Shown here: positions 1-8,685 of the stretch, one piece after another
How positions within the stretch are numbered: the stretch's first letter is position 1
Layout of the letters: every line of letters begins with the position of its first letter
Program-made: the position numbers and the translations under genes
Notes under the pieces: generated by a model
Seen by the model: only the letters and a program-made list of their open reading frames with translations
Database searches by the model: none
Told to the model about the DNA's origin: nothing
NCBI GenBank assembly: GCA_049890275.1
Contig: JBMHBT010000012.1
Coordinates: 32,535 to 96,534 of the forward strand
Length of the DNA: 64,000 nucleotides
Origin: UBA7374 sp049890275
Lineage (GTDB): Bacteria; Verrucomicrobiota; Verrucomicrobiia; Opitutales; Coraliomargaritaceae
Direction of reading: 5' to 3'

Positions 1-261
1 GGAGAAGACGATTTGATTGAGAACCTCGGCAATTTTCAAAAACAGTGGACCCAAGCCTGTAAAAATGGACGACCTGCGGAGACGGCGTGTAACTTCGAAT
101 ACAGTGCCAATATGATTGAGACGATGTGCCTTGGTTTGTCTGCTTATCGAGCAGACAAAGAACTGAAGTATGACGGAGCCAAGGGCATCGTTACGAACGA
201 TGCTGGGGCCAACCAATACCTGACAAAGCCCTATCGAAAGGGTTGGACAATGAACGGATAG
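1..261 (+). CDS. Gfo/Idh/MocA family oxidoreductase, C-terminal end (5' partial)
   Basis: The reading frame is open from base 1, so the gene starts outside the window and only about 86 C-terminal residues are seen. The pattern ACNFEYSANMIETMCLG, then AYRADKELKYD and the ending YRKGWTMNG, is the usual C-terminus of the long Gfo/Idh/MocA NAD(P)-dependent sugar or inositol dehydrogenases common in Planctomycetes and Verrucomicrobia. The nucleotide-binding domain is not in view, so substrate cannot be judged. A sulfatase gene follows about 50 bases downstream on the same strand, which fits a polysaccharide-use cluster. The family call is fairly sure; the function is not. Confidence 0.8.
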   Translation, partial: GEDDLIENLGNFQKQWTQACKNGRPAETACNFEYSANMIETMCLGLSAYRADKELKYDGAKGIVTNDAGANQYLTKPYRKGWTMNG

Positions 262-311
262 GGTCTCCTTTTCGTCCCTGCGTCGATCGTTGTTTATTGA
301 ATAGCAATAGT

Positions 312-1838
312 GTGAAACTTGCCTTTTGTCTATTTGGGTTCGTCTTTTTCTCGGTCAGTACACTCTTTGCGCGAGCGGAGAAGCCAAACATCATCATCTT
401 CTTGGTCGATGATATGGGCTTGATGGATTGCTCGGTACCCTTTCTCGCAAGTCCTGACGGACAGCCCATTGATTCTGAGCTCCATAAATTCTATCAGACA
501 CCTGCAATGGAGTCTTTGGCCAGCCGTGGGATTCGATTCAGCGATTTTTATGTTCACTCCGTTTGTTCGCCGACTCGTGTTTCTTTGATGACGGGGCAGA
601 ATTCTGCCCGTCATCGAACGACACAGTGGATCAACCCGACGGGTAAAACTAGGGATGGGCTCGACCCCATAGAGTGGAACTGGATGGGCCTGCAGTCCGC
701 CGATGTGACCTTGCCGAGGCTCCTTCAAAATGCGGGCTACAAGACACTTTTTATTGGTAAAGCGCACTTTGGCCCTATCGGTAGCGAAGGTGCAGACCCT
801 TTGAATCTTGGCTTTGATGTCAATGTGGGTGGAACCTCTTGGGGTCGGCCGAAAAGTTACTACGGACGGGATCATTTCGGGAATCATCCGAAGTACTTGG
901 AAGAGGGAAACGAATTAACGCATCACATTCCGCATCTGGAGGAATATTACGCTGACGATTTGTTTCTCAGCGAAGCGCTCACCCGAGAGGCCATGATCGA
1001 AGTCGATCAGGCGATTGCCGAAGCGAAGCCGTTTTATCTGCAAATGTCGCATTACGCAGTACATTCTCCTTTTCAGCCGGATCCACGGTTTGCTCATCAC
1101 TACGCGGCCTCCATGAAGAATCCAAAGCTGCAGGCCTATGCAACTTTGGTTGCCGGGATCGACCAATCATTAGCTGATTTGTTGCACTACCTGGAAGAGC
1201 GGGGAGTCGCAGAGGATACCCTTATTTTCTTCCTCGGTGACAATGGATCAGATGCTCCAATGGGAGACCCGAATGCGATTCGTTCGAGTGCGCCGCTTCG
1301 TGGAAAAAAAGCGACCCGATGGGAAGGCGGCATGCGGGTTCCTTTTATTGCCGCTTGGGCATTGCGCAACCCACAGAATCGATGGCAGCGAGAATTACCC
1401 ATTCCGGCTGGATCCATAACTCCAGAGATGGGGGTTTGTTATGATTTGTTTCCAACGATCCTCGACCTTTTGGATCTTCCTCTACCGAGTGGACATACTC
1501 TGGACGGGCAAAATCTACGTCAGCGTTTATTGGGGCAGAAAGAGAAGCAGTACCGTAATCGATTCCTCAACCATTACCCGCACAGGCATCGGAACAGTTA
1601 TTTTACCAGTCTACGGGTCGATCAGTGGAAGCTGATTTATAACTACCAGCCGTCGAAGGAAATCCCCCGATATCAGTTGTACGATTTAAAGAAAGATCTG
1701 AGTGAATCGAACAACCTCGCTAAACTGTATCCAAAACAACTTCGGATCATGATGAAAACCCTAGTCGAGGAGCTCCTCTCGATGTCTGCACTCTATCCGG
1801 TAGATGCAGGGCAAGTGCTCGAGCCGGTCATCCCCTGA
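312..1838 (+). CDS. Secreted sulfatase (formylglycine-dependent, alkaline phosphatase fold)
   Basis: Hydrolyses sulfate esters, probably on algal or host glycans, in the periplasm or outside the cell. The N-terminal metal-binding stretch NIIIFLVDDMG is followed by HSVCSPTRVSLMTGQ, the C-x-P-x-R signature whose Cys (residue 85 of this start) is converted to formylglycine. FFLGDNGSDAP later matches the second conserved metal site. I prefer the GTG at 312 because it begins a clean Sec signal peptide (VKLAFCLFGFVFFSVSTLFARA). The frame is open back to a TTG at 243, which would overlap the upstream oxidoreductase and bury the signal peptide. At about 508 residues the length is normal. The exact substrate cannot be read from sequence. 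Confidence 0.93.
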   Translation: MKLAFCLFGFVFFSVSTLFARAEKPNIIIFLVDDMGLMDCSVPFLASPDGQPIDSELHKFYQTPAMESLASRGIRFSDFYVHSVCSPTRVSLMTGQNSARHRTTQWINPTGKTRDGLDPIEWNWMGLQSADVTLPRLLQNAGYKTLFIGKAHFGPIGSEGADPLNLGFDVNVGGTSWGRPKSYYGRDHFGNHPKYLEEGNELTHHIPHLEEYYADDLFLSEALTREAMIEVDQAIAEAKPFYLQMSHYAVHSPFQPDPRFAHHYAASMKNPKLQAYATLVAGIDQSLADLLHYLEERGVAEDTLIFFLGDNGSDAPMGDPNAIRSSAPLRGKKATRWEGGMRVPFIAAWALRNPQNRWQRELPIPAGSITPEMGVCYDLFPTILDLLDLPLPSGHTLDGQNLRQRLLGQKEKQYRNRFLNHYPHRHRNSYFTSLRVDQWKLIYNYQPSKEIPRYQLYDLKKDLSESNNLAKLYPKQLRIMMKTLVEELLSMSALYPVDAGQVLEPVIP

Positions 1839-1927
1839 TTGGAGACATAGCGGCTGCTGTGGGCCAATAAAAAGCTCTGGGAGCGCCACATCGACTCCGC
1901 AAGGGCTGAAGAATCGATTGGGAGAGG

Positions 1928-2641
1928 CTACTGCGCGGCGCCAAAGACTTCCACTTCGATGTAGTGGTTCATATCGTTGGAGGTGTTGCCGTTGCTGTAG
2001 AGGCGTACATACTGTGCTTCGGTGTTTTTTGCGTCGATCAGTTTGCCGAAGCGGGATTCAACATAGGGCTTGTCGGTGCCCTTGCCCAGTTCGGAAGAGT
2101 TGTCGAAGTCATTGTTAAATAGCGTAGTCACACCCGAGGCAAAAGTAGCATCATTGGATACCTGAACAATAACGTCGTGATAGGCACGTTTTTGGGAGTG
2201 GTAGTGCCAGATCCAAACAGCGGCCAGTGAAGCAGGCGCACCGAGGTCGATCTGCACCCACTGCGGGCCGTCCATCAGTTCTACAAAGTAACCTTCACCG
2301 GCATCCTTGTCTCCGTCGGTAATATAGGCGAGTTCTCCGATGATGGGAAAGTCATCGCTACCGCTGACTTCTTTGCCGGCAGAAAGTAGTATCGTACCTT
2401 CTGGTACCTGTAGGGTGGGGGCTGCATTGGGAGCCTGCTCCAGATTAGCTACCTTGATTGGCTGCGGTGTGCCTTCAATCAGTTCCTGAGGGATCTCTGT
2501 TGTTAGGGCCACACGACCACCGGAGGCAGCCGTCGCAGGAGCAGATGTGGTTTCGCCTTCACTCGGAGCACTGCCTGAGTCACTGCAGGCAGAAAAGAGA
2601 AGTGCGCTCAAAGGGAGGAGGAAAAGGAGGGTGTTTTTCAT
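1928..2641 (-). CDS. Lipoprotein with F5/8 type C (discoidin-like) domain
   Basis: A 237-residue exported lipoprotein. The start at 2641 gives MKNTLLFLLPLSALLFSAC, a textbook type II signal peptide with lipobox FSAC. The frame is open further upstream, but that would overlap the neighbouring gene and hide the signal. After a low-complexity Ser/Ala/Thr linker, residues from about 90 (GDKDAGEGYFVELMDGPQ, WVQIDLGAPASLAAVWIWH, then AQYVRLYSNG near the end) match the coagulation factor 5/8 type C beta-sandwich, often a carbohydrate-binding fold. It starts 4 bases after the stop of the Gfo/Idh gene, so the two are surely co-transcribed. The ligand is unknown. Confidence 0.85.
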   Translation of the reverse strand: MKNTLLFLLPLSALLFSACSDSGSAPSEGETTSAPATAASGGRVALTTEIPQELIEGTPQPIKVANLEQAPNAAPTLQVPEGTILLSAGKEVSGSDDFPIIGELAYITDGDKDAGEGYFVELMDGPQWVQIDLGAPASLAAVWIWHYHSQKRAYHDVIVQVSNDATFASGVTTLFNNDFDNSSELGKGTDKPYVESRFGKLIDAKNTEAQYVRLYSNGNTSNDMNHYIEVEVFGAAQ

Positions 2642-2645
2642 GATA

Positions 2646-4025
2646 TCAAGTATGCAGGTGTTCGTCGGTGAATTGAATGATTTCTTTGTTTTCGGCTGCC
2701 GGGTTGACCCAGTAGATGGGTGCCTCTGATTCGAGCGCATGGCGCGCGTCGCAGGTTAATTTTGCTTCGCCACGGATGGCTTGGAGAAAGTTTTCGATGT
2801 GTGGCTGATGTGGTGGTTTATTCAGCCCGCCGGGTAGGGCGTACTTGTCGGGCGGAGCCGAGGCATAGGATGCGATAGCATCACTCCCTCCGGCAGCGAC
2901 TCCGGCTGCTTCTTTTTTCAGGATACCGCGACGTACCAATTCGTCCCACTTAGCGCCGTCTGCACCGGATTCCTTGTAGATATTGGTGTAGGCTTCACGC
3001 TCGGAAATTTCGATTGTACCGTCTGTACCCATGAAGGATTCATAGTAGCCTCCACCGGCGCTCGTTGTCGTCAACACCTGGTAGAAGGCGCGAGCGTTGC
3101 CCTGTGGAGTCTCGTAGTCGAAGACACACATGACGTTGTCGAAATGCTCACGGTCTTTGAAGTAGCTGCGTCCACCGGATGCCATGACCGATGTTGGACG
3201 GGCATCCAGATACCAGTTGAAGATGTCGATTTGGTGCGCACCGAGGTCAGAGATCGGGCCACCGGACAGGCTCTTGTAGAGGCGCCAGTTGAGGAAGCGG
3301 TGCCGTAATTCTTCTTCGGTTAGCTGTTTGTCACTTCCCTGGTTGAAGCCGGCTTTTCGCAAAATATCGGCCTTCGGGAGAATGGAGGGTTTAGAGACAA
3401 TATCCTGAGAGGAACTGAGCGCACGATTCCATTGGCCATTCACATTGATGATTTGGCCGCAGATCTGATGCTTGTTGAGCAGTTCATCCAGCGTAAAGCG
3501 GTAGCGGGGGTTGCTTCGCCGCTGATGCCCGATCTGGCAGAGCTTGCCGGTGCGGTCCATCGCCTCCACCATACTGCGGGCCCCCTCCAGAGTGTTGGAC
3601 ATCATCTTTTCGCAATAAACGTGGCAACCCGCCTCCAGAGCCATGACCGTGTGCGGTGCATGCCAAAAATCGGGAGTCGAGATAAAGACGGCGTCGAGGT
3701 TCTCTTTTTCGAGCATTTCTTCGACGTCGAGGTAGCGCTTGATCTGGGTGTCAAAGCGCCCGCGGATCGCTCCAAAAGTCCGACCCAGACGATCTTTCAT
3801 AATATCGGCTGCGGCTACGTAGTGAATGCCGGGTATGTTGACCATGGCATTGAAGAGTACCTCGTGCTGTTTGCCGCAACCGATGAAGCCGACGCGGATA
3901 TCATCACCCGAACCTTCTCTGTCGTTAGCACGGAGTATTGATGGAGCACCCAAGGCCAATCCGGCACCCAAGCTGGTTTTTGCGAGGAAATCTCGACGGG
4001 AAATAGAGGGAAATTTTGTATCCAT
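2646..4025 (-). CDS. Tat-exported Gfo/Idh/MocA family oxidoreductase
   Basis: Probable NAD(P)-dependent sugar-type oxidoreductase of 459 residues. It opens with a twin-arginine signal (SRRDFLAKTSLGAGLALG, residues 8-25), typical of periplasmic Gfo/Idh proteins in Verrucomicrobia and Planctomycetes. The Rossmann motif GFIGCGKQHEVLF follows at about residue 47. The usual EKP motif reads CEKMMSNT, so the lysine is kept but the proline is Met. The segment SDLGAHQIDIFNWYLDARP supplies the conserved Asp/His pair of the second domain. It lies 24 bases after the DoxX-like gene and 4 bases before the lipoprotein gene, making a leftward three-gene operon. The substrate is unknown. Confidence 0.9.
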   Translation of the reverse strand: MDTKFPSISRRDFLAKTSLGAGLALGAPSILRANDREGSGDDIRVGFIGCGKQHEVLFNAMVNIPGIHYVAAADIMKDRLGRTFGAIRGRFDTQIKRYLDVEEMLEKENLDAVFISTPDFWHAPHTVMALEAGCHVYCEKMMSNTLEGARSMVEAMDRTGKLCQIGHQRRSNPRYRFTLDELLNKHQICGQIINVNGQWNRALSSSQDIVSKPSILPKADILRKAGFNQGSDKQLTEEELRHRFLNWRLYKSLSGGPISDLGAHQIDIFNWYLDARPTSVMASGGRSYFKDREHFDNVMCVFDYETPQGNARAFYQVLTTTSAGGGYYESFMGTDGTIEISEREAYTNIYKESGADGAKWDELVRRGILKKEAAGVAAGGSDAIASYASAPPDKYALPGGLNKPPHQPHIENFLQAIRGEAKLTCDARHALESEAPIYWVNPAAENKEIIQFTDEHLHT

Positions 4026-4049
4026 AAACGGTACAAACTTAGCAGCGAA

Positions 4050-4574
4050 CTACCACTTTTTCAAGAGCGTGAAGCGATTGTATTTGGAGAGCACAAGTGC
4101 GGCGACAACCATTAGGATATGAATCCCCAGCCAAGCGACGCCGTCACTTTGCTTAATGAGGATGAGGCCGAAAGTGAGACTTGTGTAGAGCAGACCCATG
4201 CCAAAGAGGGCGATTCGGGAGGCCAGGCCGACCAGCAAGGCAATCCCGAGGAGGATGAATGCTGGCCCGAGGATGATATTATACAGATCCAACCCCCATA
4301 CGGGGATAAGCGGCTCACCGGCAAACTTGTCATAGAGAGCCGCGGGTACACCCTGATAGTTGGCGATGGAGTATGCCTTTGTCGCAGTGCCCTCCGTCAG
4401 GCCGTAAGCATTGGGTGCACCGTCGATGAGGACATCGGTGGAGCCGCTGGACATGCCGGCAAATTTTTCGATGCCTGCTTGGATGGCGCGCATCGAGAGC
4501 CAGATTCGTAGGAGCAACGCACCCAAAGTATAACCGAGGTCGCTGCTGTTTGCGGGGTCTGAATCTTTCATCAT
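4050..4574 (-). CDS. DoxX-like integral membrane protein
   Basis: A 174-residue protein with about four hydrophobic segments: one near the N-terminus (LGALLLRIWLSMRAIQAGIEKF) and three in the C-terminal half (IILGPAFILLGIALLVGLA, IALFGMGLLYTSLTFGLILI, GIHILMVVAALVLS). The layout LLLRIWLS...GIEKFAG at the start fits the DoxX/quinol-oxidase-subunit-like superfamily. It is the first gene of the leftward set with the Tat-exported oxidoreductase, so it may form the membrane partner that takes electrons from it. That role is an inference from position only. Confidence 0.72.
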   Translation of the reverse strand: MMKDSDPANSSDLGYTLGALLLRIWLSMRAIQAGIEKFAGMSSGSTDVLIDGAPNAYGLTEGTATKAYSIANYQGVPAALYDKFAGEPLIPVWGLDLYNIILGPAFILLGIALLVGLASRIALFGMGLLYTSLTFGLILIKQSDGVAWLGIHILMVVAALVLSKYNRFTLLKKW

Positions 4575-4747
4575 AAGAGCTACAGATCCTTATCTTCCAG
4601 GTCTCCTACTTCAATAGCAAAATCGCTATCCTAAGACAGTGATCCTACCGCATGAACACTAAAATACGAGCTGTTTAGCTTACGGTTTTTAGGGATTCAA
4701 AGGCTGTCTGCTTCAGTCACTGGCCCATCAAAGGAAGAGACGGATTT

Positions 4748-6259
4748 CTAATCTCTTGGGATGATTTGCAGGGATTGCAGGGCCTGCCGACTGATAGCTG
4801 CCTGATGCTCGGCCATTTGCGGATGGGTCAGGTCTTCGTCATAGGTGGGGATCATGCGTTTCATACGTTCGTGCCCGGAGCTACTAGCCAGAGTTTCGGC
4901 AAAGCATTTTTGGATGACTTCAAGAATAATATGGGTTGAGACCGAGGCACCCGGTGAGGCGCCGAGCAGGGCGGACAAGCTGCGTTCGGCATCGGTTACT
5001 ACTTCAGTGCCAAAGTGAACAATTCCGGCATCGCCGTCTTCTTTCTTAATCGCCTGTACGCGAATGCCCGCATCCATCAGTTTCCAGTCCTCCACTTGGG
5101 CATCGGGAAAGAAATTGCGCAGTTCCCTCATGCGGGTCTGCATGCTTTGGGTTCCCTGTTGGATGAGGTAGCGCACCAGTGGTATGTTGTGTAGGCCGAC
5201 TTTAATCAGGGAAGCGATGTTGTCTGGGCGAATGGAGCTAGGCAGATCGAAGAGGCTGCCTTTCTCGTGGAGAAACTTGGTCGTCCATGCAGCATAGGGG
5301 CCGAAGAGCAGGGCTTTCTTACCGTTGATGATGCGGGTGTCTAAATGAGGGACGGCCATAGTGGGTGCGGCCCCCGGGGACATTCCATAGACTTTGGCGG
5401 TATGTTGCTCGACCAGTTCCGGTTTCTCCGAGATCAGCCACTGGCCCCCGATGGGGAAGCCGCCGATTCCTTTGGCTTCCGGTATTCCCGATTTCTGGAG
5501 GAGGGGGAGGGAGCCGCCACCGGCACCGATGAAGACGAATTTGGCACTGTTGCGGATACGGCGCTTCCCTGCCAGATCCTCAATCTCGAGTTGCCAGCGT
5601 CCGTTGGTTTTCTGCAGGTCGGTCACCTTGTGCGAAGTGGCAAAGCCGCAGCCTTCCTGTTGACCCAACCAGTGGATGAGTTTTGTAGCTAGCGCGCCGA
5701 AGTTTACATCCGTGCCGTGGGGCATCCGAGTCATGGCCACCGGTTCGTCTTCGTCCCGGCCTTCAAGAATCAGCGGTGCCCACTCGCGGATCTTGTTCCG
5801 GTCTTCGGTGTATTCCATCTCTCGAAAGAAGTGGTGACGGCTCATCTGGCGATGACGGGAACGGAGGAAGTCGACTTGTTCTTGACCGTAGACAAAGCTG
5901 AGGTGGGGTACCGGATGGATAAAGTCTTTTGGCAGATCGATCATTCCGGTGCGCACTGCGTGCCCCCAAAATTGCAGGGAGTGCTCGAACTGGTGATAGA
6001 TTTCGATCGCATTGGCCACATCGACTTCGCCGTCTGGTCCGTAGTCCGGCGTGTAACTGAGCTCGCAGAGCCCGGCGTGTCCGGTGCCGGCGTTGTGCCA
6101 GCCGTTGGAGGCTTCGAGTGAAAGTTCTTCGGTCAGCTCATAGAGTTGGATGCGCAGGCCGGGGTCCAATTCTTTGAGGGCCGCCCCGAGAGTTGCCGAC
6201 ATGATTCCACTGCCGATGAGGATGACGTCCGGGGCTTCAATGTGTTCATTGCTTTTCAT
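4748..6259 (-). CDS. mqo: Malate:quinone oxidoreductase
   Basis: FAD-dependent membrane-associated enzyme that oxidises L-malate to oxaloacetate and passes electrons to quinone. The N-terminus VILIGSGIMSATLGAALKEL is the Mqo FAD-binding motif, followed by EASNGWHNAGTGHAGLCELS, and the C-terminal LSALLGASPGASVSTHIILE is also characteristic. At 503 residues the length is right for the family. The start codon overlaps the rhamnulokinase stop by 4 bases (ATGA), so it is translationally coupled to a sugar kinase, an uncommon partner. A soluble malate dehydrogenase is encoded about 5.5 kb away on the other arm of the same cluster. Confidence 0.95.
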   Translation of the reverse strand: MKSNEHIEAPDVILIGSGIMSATLGAALKELDPGLRIQLYELTEELSLEASNGWHNAGTGHAGLCELSYTPDYGPDGEVDVANAIEIYHQFEHSLQFWGHAVRTGMIDLPKDFIHPVPHLSFVYGQEQVDFLRSRHRQMSRHHFFREMEYTEDRNKIREWAPLILEGRDEDEPVAMTRMPHGTDVNFGALATKLIHWLGQQEGCGFATSHKVTDLQKTNGRWQLEIEDLAGKRRIRNSAKFVFIGAGGGSLPLLQKSGIPEAKGIGGFPIGGQWLISEKPELVEQHTAKVYGMSPGAAPTMAVPHLDTRIINGKKALLFGPYAAWTTKFLHEKGSLFDLPSSIRPDNIASLIKVGLHNIPLVRYLIQQGTQSMQTRMRELRNFFPDAQVEDWKLMDAGIRVQAIKKEDGDAGIVHFGTEVVTDAERSLSALLGASPGASVSTHIILEVIQKCFAETLASSSGHERMKRMIPTYDEDLTHPQMAEHQAAISRQALQSLQIIPRD

Positions 6260-7761
6260 TGCTTACGACTGCACGCTCCCGTGCGGTTTTCGATCGCTTG
6301 AAAGGTTTCTTTCGCTGGCTCCCAGGAGTCTCTACCTTCGGGTTCGTAGATTTCGACCAGTGAGGATTCGAGAACGATACGGCGGCCTTCGGCAAGATCT
6401 GTAATTTGGCCGTCGGCTAGCATTTGGGCGAGGATGTTACCCAAGCCGGTAGCCTCTACCGGACAGGCCGCGACTTTGACGCCGATGGCGTTGGCGGCAA
6501 ACTGGTTGAGGAGCTTGTCCTGACAGCCGCCGCCGACGATATGAAGCGTCTCTGGTTTGTCTTCGGTGTAGCTAATGAGTTTCTCCCAGACCCTTGCATA
6601 GCGCAAAGCCAGGCTCTCGTAGATGCAGCGAATGATTTGACCGATGCTTTCGGGAACCGGTTGTCCGGTATCGCGGCAGAATGCCTGAATCTTTTCTGGC
6701 ATCGCACCGGCCTCAATAAAACGCGGATCGTCGGGGTTGATCAAACTGCGGAACGGTTCGGCCTCTGCCGCCAGCGATGCCATTTTGCTGTAGGGCACAT
6801 CTTCACCGTTCTGGAGCCAGCAACGTTTGGACTCCTGTATCAGCCAGAGCCCGCAGATGTTTTTCAAAAAACGAACGGTGTTGCCGACGCCGATTTCATT
6901 CGTGAAGGCATCGGCAAAGGATTGTTCATTGATTACAGGGCGGGAGAGTTCGAGCCCCATGAGGGACCAGGTCCCGCTACTGAGGAATGCGGGAGTGGGT
7001 GATTGGCTCGGAACTGCGGCTACGGCACTGGCTGTATCGTGGCCTGCCACTGTGACGACTCGGACGTCCTTCAGCCCGGTTTCTTCGGCAACCTGTGTCA
7101 AGAGAGATCCCAGAACGGTGCCGGAATCGCTGATCTTCTTGAAGAGGCGTTTGGGCAAGCCGAGTTTTTCGATTAGTTCGTAGTCCCAGTTTCCGGTCGC
7201 TGGGTTGTAGAGCTGGGAGGTACTGGCAATGCTCCGCTCTTGCGTCTTTTGCCCAGTCAACCAGTAGCCCAGCAGGTCGGGGGTGAAGAGTAAGTCCTCC
7301 GCTTGTTCGAGTATGGAGTGATTGCCTTCCATTTCAGAAAGAAGCTGGAAGAGGGAATTAAAAAACATGAACTGGATGCCGGTGGATTGGTAGATCGACT
7401 CCTTCGGTACTTTTTTAAAGGCTGCCTCCATCATCCCTTCGGTACGGTTATCTCTGTATTGGTAGGGCAGACCGAGCAGATGGCCCTTTCGGTCGAGGAG
7501 GCCATAATCGACCCCCCAGGCGTCAATACCGATACTGACTGTGCGCTTTCCGTAGGTCTCGCCCACGAGCTGGAGGCCTTCGAGGATGTTCTGATAGAGG
7601 CCGACAATGTTCCAGTGCCATCCACTTGGAAGCGCAACCGGCTTGTTCGCAAAACGGTTCATCTCGTGCAATTCGATGCGCTGGCCATCAAATTCTCCGG
7701 CGAGAACGCGTCCACTGCCAGCACCGAGATCAACGGCTATATAGACTTTGTTTGCGCTCAT
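6256..7761 (-). CDS. rhaB: Rhamnulokinase
   Basis: FGGY-family kinase that phosphorylates L-rhamnulose to L-rhamnulose 1-phosphate. The N-terminal phosphate-binding motif AVDLGAGSGRVLAGEFDG, the rhamnulokinase-typical LPSGWHWNIVGLYQNILEG, GIDAWGVDYGLLD with its catalytic Asp, SSGTWSLMGLE, and the ATP-site VGGGCQDKLLNQFAANA all appear in the expected order. The 501-residue length is normal. It sits between a divergent DeoR-type regulator and mqo, with the RhaE/RhaW-type fusion enzyme across the regulator. Fuculokinase is a less likely reading. No L-rhamnose isomerase is in the window. Confidence 0.93.
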   Translation of the reverse strand: MSANKVYIAVDLGAGSGRVLAGEFDGQRIELHEMNRFANKPVALPSGWHWNIVGLYQNILEGLQLVGETYGKRTVSIGIDAWGVDYGLLDRKGHLLGLPYQYRDNRTEGMMEAAFKKVPKESIYQSTGIQFMFFNSLFQLLSEMEGNHSILEQAEDLLFTPDLLGYWLTGQKTQERSIASTSQLYNPATGNWDYELIEKLGLPKRLFKKISDSGTVLGSLLTQVAEETGLKDVRVVTVAGHDTASAVAAVPSQSPTPAFLSSGTWSLMGLELSRPVINEQSFADAFTNEIGVGNTVRFLKNICGLWLIQESKRCWLQNGEDVPYSKMASLAAEAEPFRSLINPDDPRFIEAGAMPEKIQAFCRDTGQPVPESIGQIIRCIYESLALRYARVWEKLISYTEDKPETLHIVGGGCQDKLLNQFAANAIGVKVAACPVEATGLGNILAQMLADGQITDLAEGRRIVLESSLVEIYEPEGRDSWEPAKETFQAIENRTGACSRKQ

Positions 7762-7796
7762 GAGATACTTTTTAGTGCATTACGGTTGTTTCGAGT

Positions 7797-8558
7797 TCAC
7801 TCCGCGATCGTCAGTTGCAGGCCCATCGCCCGCATCTCTTCTGCAAGTTCCGAATGAATCCCCCTGTCGGTGATGACATGGTCGATTTCTTTGACTCCGG
7901 CAAAGAAGTACTCCGAGCATTGGTTGAACTTACTCGAATCGACCAGGAGGACCACCTCGTCGGCGTACTCCAGCAAGCGCTCTTTAAAGGCGGCCTGCTG
8001 CTCAAAGCCTTCACTCGCTCCCCGCTTGGTATCAAAGCCAATACAGGAAACAAACGCAGTGTGAACATGATGGCGGCGGAGGGTTTCCGTACTGTCGACC
8101 CCGACAAAGGTATGTGTTTTGGGGTGGTAGCTGCCTCCGGTTGAAATCACTTGTACGTTTTGCAGAGTCACCAGTTGTTGCAGGACCGCAAAGGCGTTGG
8201 TCACAACTCGGTAGGGAAGGTCGGGAAGGGTGGAGACGAGGGCAAAAGCAGTGGTGCTGCTGTCAAAGGCGTAGGTTTTACCCGGTTCAACCCACTCTGC
8301 AGCAGCTTGCGCGATAGCCTTCTTCCTCTCTGTATTCAAGCTACTCCGCTCACTGTAGGATTGCAGCCTTGGGCGTCCGCTCCGACTGCAGGCGCCGCCG
8401 TGGATGCGGGTGAGCTGGTTATTGTCGGCCAGTATCTGCAGGTCCCGGCGGATCGTTTCATCCGTAACGGAAAATTTTTCTGCCAGATCGATTGTTCGCA
8501 GCGTACCTCGGTCCTCTAGCTGACTTAAGATGTAGTTCTGTCGTTCTTGAGCGAGCAT
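7797..8558 (-). CDS. DeoR-family transcriptional regulator (probable rhamnose regulator)
   Basis: A 253-residue DeoR/GlpR-type regulator. Residues 1-57 form the winged helix-turn-helix (QERQNYILSQLEDRG... VTDETIRRDLQIL... RIHGGA). The rest is the DeoR sugar-phosphate-binding domain, with FDSSTTAFALVSTL, VISTGGSYHPKTHTFVG and VLLVDSSKF at the usual places. It is 35 bases upstream of rhaB on the same strand and divergent from the aldolase/dehydrogenase gene, so it most likely controls both arms by sensing a phosphorylated rhamnose intermediate. The AT-rich gap in front of it contains a candidate operator. Family call firm; ligand inferred. Confidence 0.92.
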   Translation of the reverse strand: MLAQERQNYILSQLEDRGTLRTIDLAEKFSVTDETIRRDLQILADNNQLTRIHGGACSRSGRPRLQSYSERSSLNTERKKAIAQAAAEWVEPGKTYAFDSSTTAFALVSTLPDLPYRVVTNAFAVLQQLVTLQNVQVISTGGSYHPKTHTFVGVDSTETLRRHHVHTAFVSCIGFDTKRGASEGFEQQAAFKERLLEYADEVVLLVDSSKFNQCSEYFFAGVKEIDHVITDRGIHSELAEEMRAMGLQLTIAE

Positions 8559-8600
8559 GACGACAACTTCTCATTGGATGTGGATTTTAGCAAGTTTTAT

Positions 8601-8674
8601 GTTGTTTTATTTTGTTATTATTGGATTAATCTTTGTTTTTAGGTAAACTTCCATATAAAACAAAAATAATCAAC
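8601..8674. promoter_or_regulatory. Candidate DeoR operator region between divergent rhamnose genes
   Basis: The 127-base gap between the regulator and the aldolase/dehydrogenase gene is strongly AT-rich. It carries an imperfect inverted repeat: GTTGTTTTATTTTGTTAT at 8601-8618, and at 8653-8674 a stretch whose reverse complement begins GTTGATTATTTTTGTTTT. The T-rich arms resemble sites bound by DeoR-type regulators. A TATAAA at 8654-8659 overlaps the right arm and could be the -10 box of the rightward promoter. Binding and promoter activity are inferred. Confidence 0.45.
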
Positions 8675-8685
8675 ATTTTTGAATC

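Noticed and set aside
243..311. TTG start of the sulfatase at 243 overlapping the oxidoreductase gene
   Set aside because: It would place 23 polar residues before the signal peptide. The GTG at 312 gives a proper signal sequence.
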